A stretch of DNA of 64,000 bases from assembly GCA_964346725.1 (NCBI GenBank), contig CAYFVM010000008.1, positions 5,808-69,807 of the forward strand, given 5' to 3'. Source of the stretch: UBA1715 sp964346725. Its GTDB lineage: Bacteria; Bacteroidota; Bacteroidia; Bacteroidales; UBA1715. The notes under the pieces are model-generated. The model was not told where the DNA came from, did no database searches, and saw nothing but the letters and a program-made list of their open reading frames with translations. Shown in pieces: positions 45,885 through 54,454 of this stretch. The stretch's first letter is position 1; every line of letters starts with the position of its first letter. Made by a program: the position numbers and the translations under genes.

Positions 45885-47261
45885 ATGATATATATGTTGA
45901 AACCAGATTTTTCTAGAATATCTAGTTATTTTTCAAACCTAATCAATCTTGCACAAGATTGCGATGCCGATGCAACTATTCGCAATATATCAGACAGTAG
46001 CGAATTCAAAGGACTCAATGTTTGGATCTTAGTATTTGCAATTTTTCTTGCTTCCATAGGGCTAAATGTAAACTCTACAGCTGTGATTATTGGCGCCATG
46101 CTTGTATCTCCTCTCATGGGGCCTATTATGGGCGTAGGGCTAGCTATTGGAATAAACGACTTGAATTTGCTCAAAAAGTCATTAAAAAACTTACTTATCA
46201 TGGCTAATATTAGTTTAATAGTATCAAGCATATACTTCTTTTTTACACCTCTTAGTGATGCTCAATCTGAACTGTTAGCAAGAACTCGACCTACAATTTT
46301 TGATGTACTTATAGCTATTTTCGGTGGTTTCGCAGGTATCGTAGCATCATCACGCACAGAAGAAAAAACGACCGTCGTTTCGGGAGTTGCCATAGCTACA
46401 GCGTTGATGCCTCCTCTCTGTACTGCGGGATATGGATTAGGAACCGGACAATTTACGTATTTCTGGGGAGCATTTTATCTCTTCTTTATCAACTCTTTCT
46501 TCATTGCGCTCGCAACGTTCATTATTGTTAAATACCTCAAATTCCCTGAGAAAGAATATGTTGACAACAAACGACGTAAAAATGTTCGTCACTCTATTGC
46601 TATCTTCTCTTTAATTGTAATTATCCCAAGTATTTTTATCGCCCTCAACGTTGTAAAAGAAACTGCATTTAATTCATCTTCAATTAAATACATCGCCGAC
46701 ATTGAACAAAGTGAGAATTTCCCTGATGTTCAAATCATTAAAAGTTCTAGAGACTTCAAAGAAAAACGAATTGAAATCGCATTTGTAGGCAAACCACTTT
46801 CCGACGATCAAATGCAATATCTCCAATCGCACCTACACGAATGCAATCTTGGTGATGTTGATTTACAGATAAAACAAGCCGGTGCACAAACATTTGACCT
46901 AAATAGACAACCACAACTGATACAAGACTTGTTTGACAAAAAAGACCATGAACTAGCAAGAAAAGACTCTATAATAAACGACAAAGACCAACAAATAAAT
47001 CATTTACAGACACTTACGAAAATAAACAAATCAGATGTTGCAAAAGAACTACAAACACTCTATCCTGAAATACAGAAATTCACAATTGGAGAAATAAATC
47101 AGTACAGTGGAAATACGATCGATTCTATTGAAAAACAATCAGTTATGACAATTTATTGGACTAAACATCCAAGTCATACAACAACAGAGAATCTTACAAA
47201 ATGGATAAAAATTCGCATACAAGACTCTACGCTTAAAATTGAGAATAAAATTTTAGATTAA
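45885..47261 (+). CDS. DUF389 (TIGR00341-type) membrane protein
   Basis: About 458 residues. The first half holds roughly six membrane segments with the family motif: NVWILVFAIFLASIGLNVNS, AVIIGAMLVSPLMGPIMGVG (near 65-85), GFAGIVASSRTEE and GVAIATALMPPLCTAGYGLG. The second half (about 265-458) is soluble, with a coiled-coil-like stretch (KDHELARKDSIINDKDQQIN) that is less conserved. The family is of unknown function. The open frame begins at TTG 45870; ATG 45885 (or 45894) is a better start. It is divergent from the TPR gene. The following 219 bp (47262-47480) show no gene or clear terminator. Confidence 0.82.
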   Translation: MIYMLKPDFSRISSYFSNLINLAQDCDADATIRNISDSSEFKGLNVWILVFAIFLASIGLNVNSTAVIIGAMLVSPLMGPIMGVGLAIGINDLNLLKKSLKNLLIMANISLIVSSIYFFFTPLSDAQSELLARTRPTIFDVLIAIFGGFAGIVASSRTEEKTTVVSGVAIATALMPPLCTAGYGLGTGQFTYFWGAFYLFFINSFFIALATFIIVKYLKFPEKEYVDNKRRKNVRHSIAIFSLIVIIPSIFIALNVVKETAFNSSSIKYIADIEQSENFPDVQIIKSSRDFKEKRIEIAFVGKPLSDDQMQYLQSHLHECNLGDVDLQIKQAGAQTFDLNRQPQLIQDLFDKKDHELARKDSIINDKDQQINHLQTLTKINKSDVAKELQTLYPEIQKFTIGEINQYSGNTIDSIEKQSVMTIYWTKHPSHTTTENLTKWIKIRIQDSTLKIENKILD

Positions 47262-47453
47262 TTGCAAAAACACCAGACTATTTAAGCTATCTAGAAATTC
47301 TCAAACATATAGGAACAACACAACATTTCCTGATTAAAATTCATAATCAAAGACTCTACTGTATTCATATCAATCTGATATACAAAAACATAATCGGTTG
47401 AAAACTCGTTATAAAAGAATTGTTTTGTTGCTTATAACTATAAACAAAACAAA

Positions 47454-47461
47454 TAATTTTG
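47454..47461 (+). promoter_or_regulatory. -7 element for the 47481 gene
   Basis: TAATTTTG, matching TAnnTTTG, with TTG-rich sequence (TTGTTTTGTTG) about 20-30 bp upstream; the ATG is 20 bp downstream. Confidence 0.45.
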
Positions 47462-47480
47462 CATACAAATATTAGTAAAC

Positions 47481-48869
47481 ATGAAAAGACTAATTCTTGC
47501 CCTCGTCGGTATGATTATAGCTACCGGCCTCTATGCACAAAACGAATTTAAAATTTACGGAACAATAAAAGCGTCAAATGGTCCGGCGCAAGGTGTTACT
47601 ATCAAAGTAACCCAACGAGGATACAAATTTCGCGAAGTACAAACAGATGAAAGAGGTAAATATGAAGTGTATCTTCCCTATGGTAAAAATTATGTGCTAA
47701 CATATTCATTAGATGGTTTTCAGACAATGACATTTGAAGCAATGCTAGAACTTCCTTCAAATGCTCCGCAATGTTGTTACAGACCATTAGAAGTTTCATA
47801 TCACGTATTCAATCCTGAAGAAAAATACAAGAAACTTTTTGAAAAAACATTTCATGTAATTGCATACGAAAAACAATACAAAGGCTTCAACTACAGCTTG
47901 GATATAGACTATATGATTCAACAACGCATAGTAAACACAGAATTGTTTGCTCAGCAACTTCAAATAGCCCAAAACGGTGCAGAAAGCAACAAAGACTCGA
48001 TTAAAGCCGAAAAACGCTACATGGCGCTTATCAATCAAGGAACTGTATATTATGAAAAAACACAGTTTTACGCAGCACGGAAATTCTTTACCGAGGCAAG
48101 CAAACTTAAACCACAACGTCTCTATTCATACTATAAATTGGAAGACATTAAAACCGAATTGGAACGCTTTGAAACCAAAGCTGAATTACTTGGCATCAAT
48201 TTGGATTCTTTAATAGCACAAGAATTAGCAAAAGTTGAAGAAACAGATGAAGGTCCAAAAACCTATCCTGCATACGTACCTCTAACCGACCAGCAAGTTG
48301 ATGAAATTTTCCGTTCAGAATTGCAAAAACAGGTATACGCATCAAGTTCAAACGTTGCTGAAGGCAACCGCACAATGCGTTTAATGGATGAATTCTTTGG
48401 CGAAGAAACAAGACGCAATACTCCAATGATTGCACAAGAAACACCGAAGAAAAAGGACAAAAAGAAGAAAGAAGAAAACATAGAACCGGTTGTTGTTGAA
48501 GAAAAACCAATAGAAGTTGCTTCTAAACCAATTGAATTGTCCAAAAAACCGAAACCCAAAACTACGGCAAAAGAAACGCCAACCAAGAAAGTTGTGGATT
48601 TTGCGACATATCAAGACTCTCTTATGTATAAATATCCACAAGAACGCACCATAGAAATTACACAAGATGCGCACAAGAAAACCACTCGTGTATTTATGAA
48701 CAATGGACAATTTGTAGAAATATACACCATGGTTGAGCACTCTTGGGGAGCAACATATTATTTCTTAGAAGAATATCCTACAGGAACAACGAGCATTGGA
48801 TATGCAGCCTTTGTAAATAAGACTAAACTCACCGATTTAAATAATATCCAAGCTACCCCTAGTAAATAA
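47481..48869 (+). CDS. exported protein with carboxypeptidase-regulatory-like domain
   Basis: 462 residues. Signal peptide (MKRLILALVGMIIATGLYAQ), then an Ig-like CarbD domain (FKIYGTIKASNGPAQGVTIKV...TDERGKYEVYLPYGKNYVL, about 23-80). The middle part (about 165-240) looks like a short TPR/helical region (YYEKTQFYAARKFFTEASKL). Residues about 315-375 are a Lys/Glu/Pro-rich linker (KKKDKKKKEE, KPKPKTTAKETPTKK). The C-terminal ~90 residues (about 375-462) form a small beta domain containing HSWGATYYFLEEYPTG. Related proteins occur in Bacteroidota, but the role is unknown. It has its own promoter and terminator, so it is separate from the sigma-factor operon that follows. Confidence 0.7.
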   Translation: MKRLILALVGMIIATGLYAQNEFKIYGTIKASNGPAQGVTIKVTQRGYKFREVQTDERGKYEVYLPYGKNYVLTYSLDGFQTMTFEAMLELPSNAPQCCYRPLEVSYHVFNPEEKYKKLFEKTFHVIAYEKQYKGFNYSLDIDYMIQQRIVNTELFAQQLQIAQNGAESNKDSIKAEKRYMALINQGTVYYEKTQFYAARKFFTEASKLKPQRLYSYYKLEDIKTELERFETKAELLGINLDSLIAQELAKVEETDEGPKTYPAYVPLTDQQVDEIFRSELQKQVYASSSNVAEGNRTMRLMDEFFGEETRRNTPMIAQETPKKKDKKKKEENIEPVVVEEKPIEVASKPIELSKKPKPKTTAKETPTKKVVDFATYQDSLMYKYPQERTIEITQDAHKKTTRVFMNNGQFVEIYTMVEHSWGATYYFLEEYPTGTTSIGYAAFVNKTKLTDLNNIQATPSK

Positions 48870-48890
48870 TTTTTTTTTCATAACGATGGG

Positions 48891-48923
48891 AACGACACTG
48901 AAAAAATCAGTGTCGTTTTTTTT
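48891..48923 (+). terminator. terminator before the ECF sigma operon
   Basis: AACGACACTGA, loop AAAAA, TCAGTGTCGTT and a run of eight T's; an 11-bp perfect stem. Confidence 0.92.
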
Positions 48924-48968
48924 GTTTCAAATTTATTAGTAATTTCACCGCTGTTTTTTATTGCAAAA

Positions 48969-49514
48969 ATGGATAGTAATCAAACAAATCAGAGATCTGA
49001 GAAAGAATGGAATATTTTATTCCATTCCATTTATTGCAAATACTATAAAAAACTTTGCGTATTCGCAACATCAATCATATACGACGAAGACGAAGCCGAA
49101 GAAATAGTACAACGAGTAATCTTCAAGCTTTGGGAACAACGAGACAATTACGACACAATTGCCAATGTTCAATCCTATTTATTTCGTTCCGTAAAAAACC
49201 ATTGTCTCAATGCCATTTCTCACGCAAAAATTGAAGAACGATATCGCACGGAATCATGGATAGAATTAAAAAATATGGAAATTAAAGCTCTTGAAGATAA
49301 TTATCAAGAAGAAAAAGAAGCTAGTCTCCGTAAAGCCATTGAAGACCTACCAGAGCGCTGTCAGAATGTGCTTAAAATGAGTAAATATGAAGGTTTAAAG
49401 AACAAAGAGATTGCCGAACAACTGAATATTTCAGTAAAAGCAGTAGAAGCCAATATTACTCGTGCTTTTTCAATTTTACGAAAAACCTTATTAGGCAAAG
49501 ATTACGACGAATAA
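48969..49514 (+). CDS. ECF-type RNA polymerase sigma factor
   Basis: 181 residues with sigma-70 region 2 (FHSIYCKYYKKLCVFATSII, DEDEAEEIVQRVIFKLWEQ, about 18-57) and region 4 (LPERCQNVLKMSKYEGLKNKEIAEQLNISVKAVEANITRA, about 131-170). This is the Bacteroidota expansion family that pairs with FecR-type anti-sigma proteins. It would direct RNA polymerase to the promoters of its own target genes, probably those just downstream. FecR follows after 110 bp. There is no region 1 or 3. Confidence 0.93.
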   Translation: MDSNQTNQRSEKEWNILFHSIYCKYYKKLCVFATSIIYDEDEAEEIVQRVIFKLWEQRDNYDTIANVQSYLFRSVKNHCLNAISHAKIEERYRTESWIELKNMEIKALEDNYQEEKEASLRKAIEDLPERCQNVLKMSKYEGLKNKEIAEQLNISVKAVEANITRAFSILRKTLLGKDYDE

Positions 49515-49624
49515 ACAATTCACCAAAATCAATAACGAACAACAATTTGTCATATTTTGTTAATATTTTAAAAAACAATGTAGGGAATTTAAAACCCTAA
49601 TTGTCATTATTTTGTAAATAAAAA

Positions 49625-50572
49625 ATGAATCTAATGGACGCAAACAAATATATAGAAGCATACCTAATGGGAAATGCAACAAATGAAGAGCTTAAGGAGC
49701 TTCATGGTTGGATTGCTCAAGATGATGCGCATAAGCAAGAATTTGCTGATGCTTGTCGCTTATGGTATTCGCTTCAATCCTCTAAATACAATTCAGACAA
49801 AGCATTTGAACAATTCACACAAAAAACATTGCACAAAAGCAAAACAATCTCCGTTTCATTCTGGAAACGCGTTTCTGCAGTTGCTGCCGTTGTTGTTCTT
49901 GCAATTGGAAGCTTTGCTTTATTCAATCTTCTACAACCAGATTCTATTACGGTTACAAATAATCAACTTGCAACCAAAACGGTTTCTTTGCCTGATGGTT
50001 CTAAAATTTATTTGCGTAACGGAGCATCAATTACCTATCCGGAGTCATTTAAGAAGAATAAAAGAGTGGTATCAACTTCTGGCGATTTATTTTGCGAGAT
50101 ATTTCACAATGAATCAGCTCCATTTACGCTAAAAAACGACAAAATTGAGGTTAAAGTTCTTGGTACTTCATTTCAAGTTAATAATGGGGATGACGCATTC
50201 GTTGTAGTTGAAACAGGGGAAGTACAAGTTTCTACTGAAAATCAATCGGTTACTATTACCAAAGGAGAACGTGCAGACCTTAAAGACAATCGGTTAGAAA
50301 CATCAAAAAATACCGATATTAACTTCTTCTCGTGGAAAACCGGTATCCTACAATTTCAAAACATTAATCTTCAAGATGTATTCAATGACTTGTCACGCCA
50401 CTACAATCGCACATTCATGACAGACAAGAAGAACAGCAAAAACTTGAACACCTTCAAATTGACAGGTACATACAAAGACTTGACATTAGAAGAAACCCTT
50501 CATTTGATTGAGATAGCAATTCCAGCTTTTCACTATGAAATAGATGGAACTAGAGTTAGCGTTTTTGAATAA
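49625..50572 (+). CDS. FecR-family anti-sigma factor
   Basis: 315 residues. The N-terminal cytoplasmic part (about 1-75; MDANKYIEAYLMGNATNEELKEL) binds the sigma factor in this family, one membrane helix follows (about 85-105; VSAVAAVVVLAIGSFALF), then the periplasmic FecR domain (KTVSLPDGSKIYLRNGASI, GDLFCEIFHNESAPFTLKN, VKVLGTSFQVN) and the C-terminal DUF4974/STN-like domain (LQDVFNDLSRHYNRTF...ETLHLIEIAIPAFHYEID). In known systems the periplasmic end senses the N-terminal domain of an outer-membrane receptor. Here the only STN-bearing neighbour is the small barrel at 50642. Confidence 0.94.
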   Translation: MNLMDANKYIEAYLMGNATNEELKELHGWIAQDDAHKQEFADACRLWYSLQSSKYNSDKAFEQFTQKTLHKSKTISVSFWKRVSAVAAVVVLAIGSFALFNLLQPDSITVTNNQLATKTVSLPDGSKIYLRNGASITYPESFKKNKRVVSTSGDLFCEIFHNESAPFTLKNDKIEVKVLGTSFQVNNGDDAFVVVETGEVQVSTENQSVTITKGERADLKDNRLETSKNTDINFFSWKTGILQFQNINLQDVFNDLSRHYNRTFMTDKKNSKNLNTFKLTGTYKDLTLEETLHLIEIAIPAFHYEIDGTRVSVFE

Positions 50573-50641
50573 AAATTGTAGAAAGCAACTCCTTTTCTCA
50601 TGCATTTTCGTACATTGTGACGAATTTGATTTTTACGTAAA

Positions 50642-51925
50642 ATGAAAGGTTTCAAAAGACTTACACTTTTATGCATGCTATTTGCATTCACAAGTGTTGC
50701 CTATGCGCAAAAAACCGTCATATCAATTACATATAAAGCTTCAAATAAATCAATAGTTGAAGTTTTAAAAGACATTGAGTCTCTTGCTCATTGTAGTTTT
50801 TCATACAATAGTTCAATTATTGATTCCAAGAAAATAAAATCGGTTTCGTTTAATAAAGAACCGCTTGAAGAATGTTTGAACAAACTTCTGGGACCAGGAT
50901 ATAAATACACCTACATTGGAAATCAAGTAATAATTACCGAGAACCCCAATACCGAGACAGCTACAGCAAAAAAGCAACCACAAAAAATAGAAACCACAAA
51001 ACTACCACAGATTATTACCATTTACGACACAATTCCCGTGTATGACACCGTTGTTACATACGTCACTATTACCGATACCATACGCATTGTAAATTCATAC
51101 ACCGACACAATTACCTTAGAACGATACCTTACTAATCAGCTCCATACCAACAAACATAGTGTTACGTTTTCGGCCTTTTTAGGTGCAGAAATTTGTAATA
51201 GTAGATTTTATAATGGTGGCGACTATGCCAAAAACTTAAAAGACAAACATAAAAACGAGGTTTGCTACAATGTTGGATTTGATGCAACGTATAAACGCAA
51301 AAACGTACTCTTTACTACAGGTATTTCATTATACGACTGTCAGTTATCGAATTCAGTTACCACCAAATCATATACCGATGATGGCTCGGTAACATACACC
51401 GACACACTTTGGTATTGGGATTTCACCGAAATCTCTACCTACTACAAATTCAACGAATCGGGCGACTCCGTTGCTGTATCGATGCTTGACTCAACATATA
51501 CCTATACTCTTCGTGAAAATCCCAAAAAAATTGAACACGAAACAGAAAAACTATACACCCTTTCGTGGGAATACATAACAATACCTTTGGGGATTGGATA
51601 TCATTACAACATAACAAACACGTTTGCAATTCAACCCAAATTTAAATTGTCGCCAATGATACTATCTAGGAGCAAAGGTGAAATTCCAAACCAAGCTCTT
51701 ACAGAAACCATTGAAGTTAAATCATTACTGAAGCCTTTCACCTTTTCTGCCTCACTTTCGTGTGATATTCTCTATTCATTGGAAGTAAATTTTTCTGTAG
51801 GTATTAAACCCTTTTGTTCCATTATACCATCTGTTTTCAAACAAAACGCTGGATTTCAAAGCATGGCATTCAATTTTGGACTAGAATGGGGATTTTATTA
51901 CACCATACCGTATGAATTATTCTAA
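50642..51925 (+). CDS. STN-domain outer-membrane small barrel protein
   Basis: 427 residues. Signal peptide (to about 22), then a Secretin/TonB short N-terminal (STN) domain (VISITYKASNKSIVEVLKDI, FSYNSSIID, VSFNKEPLEECLNKLLGPGYKYTYIGNQVIIT, about 25-100). A Thr/Asp/Tyr-rich linker follows (TIYDTIPVYDTVVTYVTIT, about 118-150), then a strand-rich region that should form a small outer-membrane barrel (about 168-427), ending FNFGLEWGFYYTIPYELF with the terminal aromatic typical of barrels. STN domains normally sit before TonB-dependent receptors or secretins; here there is no plug domain. It is the likely signal partner of the FecR upstream. It overlaps the RCC1 gene by 14 bp. Confidence 0.8.
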   Translation: MKGFKRLTLLCMLFAFTSVAYAQKTVISITYKASNKSIVEVLKDIESLAHCSFSYNSSIIDSKKIKSVSFNKEPLEECLNKLLGPGYKYTYIGNQVIITENPNTETATAKKQPQKIETTKLPQIITIYDTIPVYDTVVTYVTITDTIRIVNSYTDTITLERYLTNQLHTNKHSVTFSAFLGAEICNSRFYNGGDYAKNLKDKHKNEVCYNVGFDATYKRKNVLFTTGISLYDCQLSNSVTTKSYTDDGSVTYTDTLWYWDFTEISTYYKFNESGDSVAVSMLDSTYTYTLRENPKKIEHETEKLYTLSWEYITIPLGIGYHYNITNTFAIQPKFKLSPMILSRSKGEIPNQALTETIEVKSLLKPFTFSASLSCDILYSLEVNFSVGIKPFCSIIPSVFKQNAGFQSMAFNFGLEWGFYYTIPYELF

Positions 51926-54425
51926 GAATATAGTATTCTGCTTAGCTTTGTTCTTGGGTATTCAGAGCATGGCACAACGGAATTATTTTTCCGCAGGATA
52001 TTCGTATTCTACCTACATATGCAACAACAAAACCGTGCAAACATGGGGCGACAACTATTACGGACAATTGGCTCGTACGGTTGCAGAAGGCGCTCTTTCT
52101 GTGCCAGCCACGATTCCTAACGTTACGGATATTATTAGTATTGATGCCGGTCTCGGCAGTTTTTGTTGTGCTCTTACATCAACCGGGCATGTGCTATCAT
52201 GGGGACATAATTTTTTTGGAGAATTAGGCATAGGCGTAACTTGTGATGGACTTTCCGATATCTGTAAACAAGACTTTGCGGACACCGTGTTAGGCGGTGA
52301 AACTGGCACAAAATATCTTGAAAACGTCACAGCAATTGCTGTAGGTCAAACTCATGCCTACGCCCTACTAGCATCTGGAGAAGTAGTTGCATGGGGAAGC
52401 AATGCCTATGGGCAAATTGGTGATGGAACCAATATAGATAAAAATATACCTATCTATGTTATGAAGAATGGTTCAGAACGACTTTCACAAATAAAAATGA
52501 TAGCTTCAGGCGGACACCATGGCTATGCACTTACAAACCAAGGAACCGTATATGCTTGGGGAAATAATCAAGTAAATCAATTAGGCTGTGGCGACAGCGA
52601 CACGCACTACTATCCTAAGTTAGTGATTGATGCTAACGGCACCACAGTATCAAACATTACCGCAATAGATGGCGGCATGATGTTCGGACTCATGCTCACA
52701 ACCAATAAAACAGTATATGGTTTGGGCGCATATAAAGGCACTCACCTTGATAAAAACGGAAGTAAATATCAAACCACCACATATGCACAATTAGTTTTAG
52801 GAGGAGAAACACCAAACACATACTTACAAAATGTTATAGCTATTTCTGCGGGATTTTCTCATTCTATGGCAATTACCATCGAAAATAGCAAAAACTACGT
52901 CGTATCATGGGGTGACAATCGTTTTAGTGACTTATTTCAAACAACCGGCGGACAACTAGGCAACAATAATCTAACCCTTAAACAAGCGTTTACCCCAAAC
53001 TACATGCGCACATCTACCGGTAAAATTACAGATGTAACTAAAATCAATGCCGGTTGTGGTGTTTCGTTAGTAGAAACAACTATTCTAAACAAAACGACAT
53101 TATATTCTTGTGGTTGTAACAAAGACGGACAACTGGGTTTTGGAGACAATGGCGATAGGTACGTTCTTACGAAACTACCATCTGTATGTCCTTCTTATTG
53201 CAGTGAATTTTCTTATAATGCTGACACTACCCTATGCCGACCAATTTTTCATACGATAGAATTACCGTGCTCTGTAAATTCATTTGATTTCAAATGGTAT
53301 GAAAACGATATACTCATTCCAAACACTCAAAACAACATACTCATTCATGGTCAAGGGAAATATGCCACAACAATCATTGACAAAACAAACGATTGTACAA
53401 ACCGCTCTGCCACATTCAATGTAAACGAAAAAGACGCTGATTTTCAAATGATTAACACTTCGTTTTGCGACGACGATATTACCTTTAAAATTATTGGAGA
53501 AGGTATATTTAATTGGTACAACAAAAACGGTGGGTACAAACTTGGCTCAGGATATAGTATAACAACACCAAAATCATTGTGTGATGAAATCATAGCCGAT
53601 AGTGTGTATGAAATTTGGGTTGAACACGAAAATATTTGTCAACCATTATCTATGCGCAGTGCCAAAAGATGCGATTGCAATGTAACACCGCCCGTAACTA
53701 CTGGCGATGAATTATGCTACAACCGCGAAGCCACTCTGTCGGCCGTTGGCGACAGCATTGTGTGGTATGCCGATGATTTGTTGCTATACTCCTTACAATT
53801 AGGAAATACTTACAAAACCACCTATAACGAAATTGGCGATGTTTATTTTTACGCTACGCAAATTCAAAACAGATGCGAAAGCGAAGCCTCACCAACATTA
53901 CTTTCCCTTTACTTTTGCGAACCTTGGTATTCTATTTCTGGCACCGTAATTGACAACGCTGAAAATCCTATAGAAAACATCACCGTGTATTTATACAGCA
54001 ATGAAGAACAAACACCAAAAGATTCATGCACTACCGACAATAAAGGGAGATTTCAAATATTCACCCATGAATGTGTGGGAAAAATTCTCGCAAAATCTCC
54101 GTCAACTGCTCTCAACGACACATGGGCTGGTAATAAAATTGAGAAAGAAAATGCATACGAATTTGTAGTAGATGCCGACATAAAATACGTTACAATCACT
54201 CTCCTGCCTTTTTCTACCGGTTGTGACACAATTGAAGCAACCACTATTTGGAACAATGGGAAAACCGCTACTATATACTCAATTGACGGAAAATTAATAA
54301 AAGCAATCTCTATTGAAAATGAACCGTTTTCAATTCTTCAAACCTATAAACAACCGATTATTGTACTCATTACCAATGAAGATGGAGAAATCCACACGTT
54401 ACAAATAATCAGTCGTGCCAATTAA
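51912..54425 (+). CDS. RCC1-repeat surface protein
   Basis: 837 residues. Signal peptide (to about 22), then seven RCC1-type repeats (about 36-425): TWGDNYYGQL, SWGHNFFGELG, AWGSNAYGQIG, AWGNNQVNQLG, GLGAYKGTHL, SWGDNRFSDL/GGQLG and SCGCNKDGQLG, enough for one seven-bladed propeller. Next are two Cys-bearing Ig-like modules (about 430-665; FKWYENDILIP, SIVWYADDLLL), a carboxypeptidase-regulatory domain (ISGTVIDNAENPIENITVYL, about 673-760) and a C-terminal segment like a type A T9SS tail (TIYSIDGKLIKAI...ITNEDGEIHTLQI, about 785-837). It likely sits at the cell surface and binds a ligand. It is the last gene of the sigma/FecR/STN-barrel unit. Confidence 0.82.
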   Translation: MNYSKNIVFCLALFLGIQSMAQRNYFSAGYSYSTYICNNKTVQTWGDNYYGQLARTVAEGALSVPATIPNVTDIISIDAGLGSFCCALTSTGHVLSWGHNFFGELGIGVTCDGLSDICKQDFADTVLGGETGTKYLENVTAIAVGQTHAYALLASGEVVAWGSNAYGQIGDGTNIDKNIPIYVMKNGSERLSQIKMIASGGHHGYALTNQGTVYAWGNNQVNQLGCGDSDTHYYPKLVIDANGTTVSNITAIDGGMMFGLMLTTNKTVYGLGAYKGTHLDKNGSKYQTTTYAQLVLGGETPNTYLQNVIAISAGFSHSMAITIENSKNYVVSWGDNRFSDLFQTTGGQLGNNNLTLKQAFTPNYMRTSTGKITDVTKINAGCGVSLVETTILNKTTLYSCGCNKDGQLGFGDNGDRYVLTKLPSVCPSYCSEFSYNADTTLCRPIFHTIELPCSVNSFDFKWYENDILIPNTQNNILIHGQGKYATTIIDKTNDCTNRSATFNVNEKDADFQMINTSFCDDDITFKIIGEGIFNWYNKNGGYKLGSGYSITTPKSLCDEIIADSVYEIWVEHENICQPLSMRSAKRCDCNVTPPVTTGDELCYNREATLSAVGDSIVWYADDLLLYSLQLGNTYKTTYNEIGDVYFYATQIQNRCESEASPTLLSLYFCEPWYSISGTVIDNAENPIENITVYLYSNEEQTPKDSCTTDNKGRFQIFTHECVGKILAKSPSTALNDTWAGNKIEKENAYEFVVDADIKYVTITLLPFSTGCDTIEATTIWNNGKTATIYSIDGKLIKAISIENEPFSILQTYKQPIIVLITNEDGEIHTLQIISRAN

Positions 54426-54430
54426 AAAGG

Positions 54431-54438
54431 TATATTTG
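54431..54438 (+). promoter_or_regulatory. -7 element for the DEAD-box helicase gene
   Basis: TATATTTG, exact consensus, only 16 bp before the ATG, which implies a very short leader. Confidence 0.5.
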
Positions 54439-54454
54439 CACAAAACAATAAACA

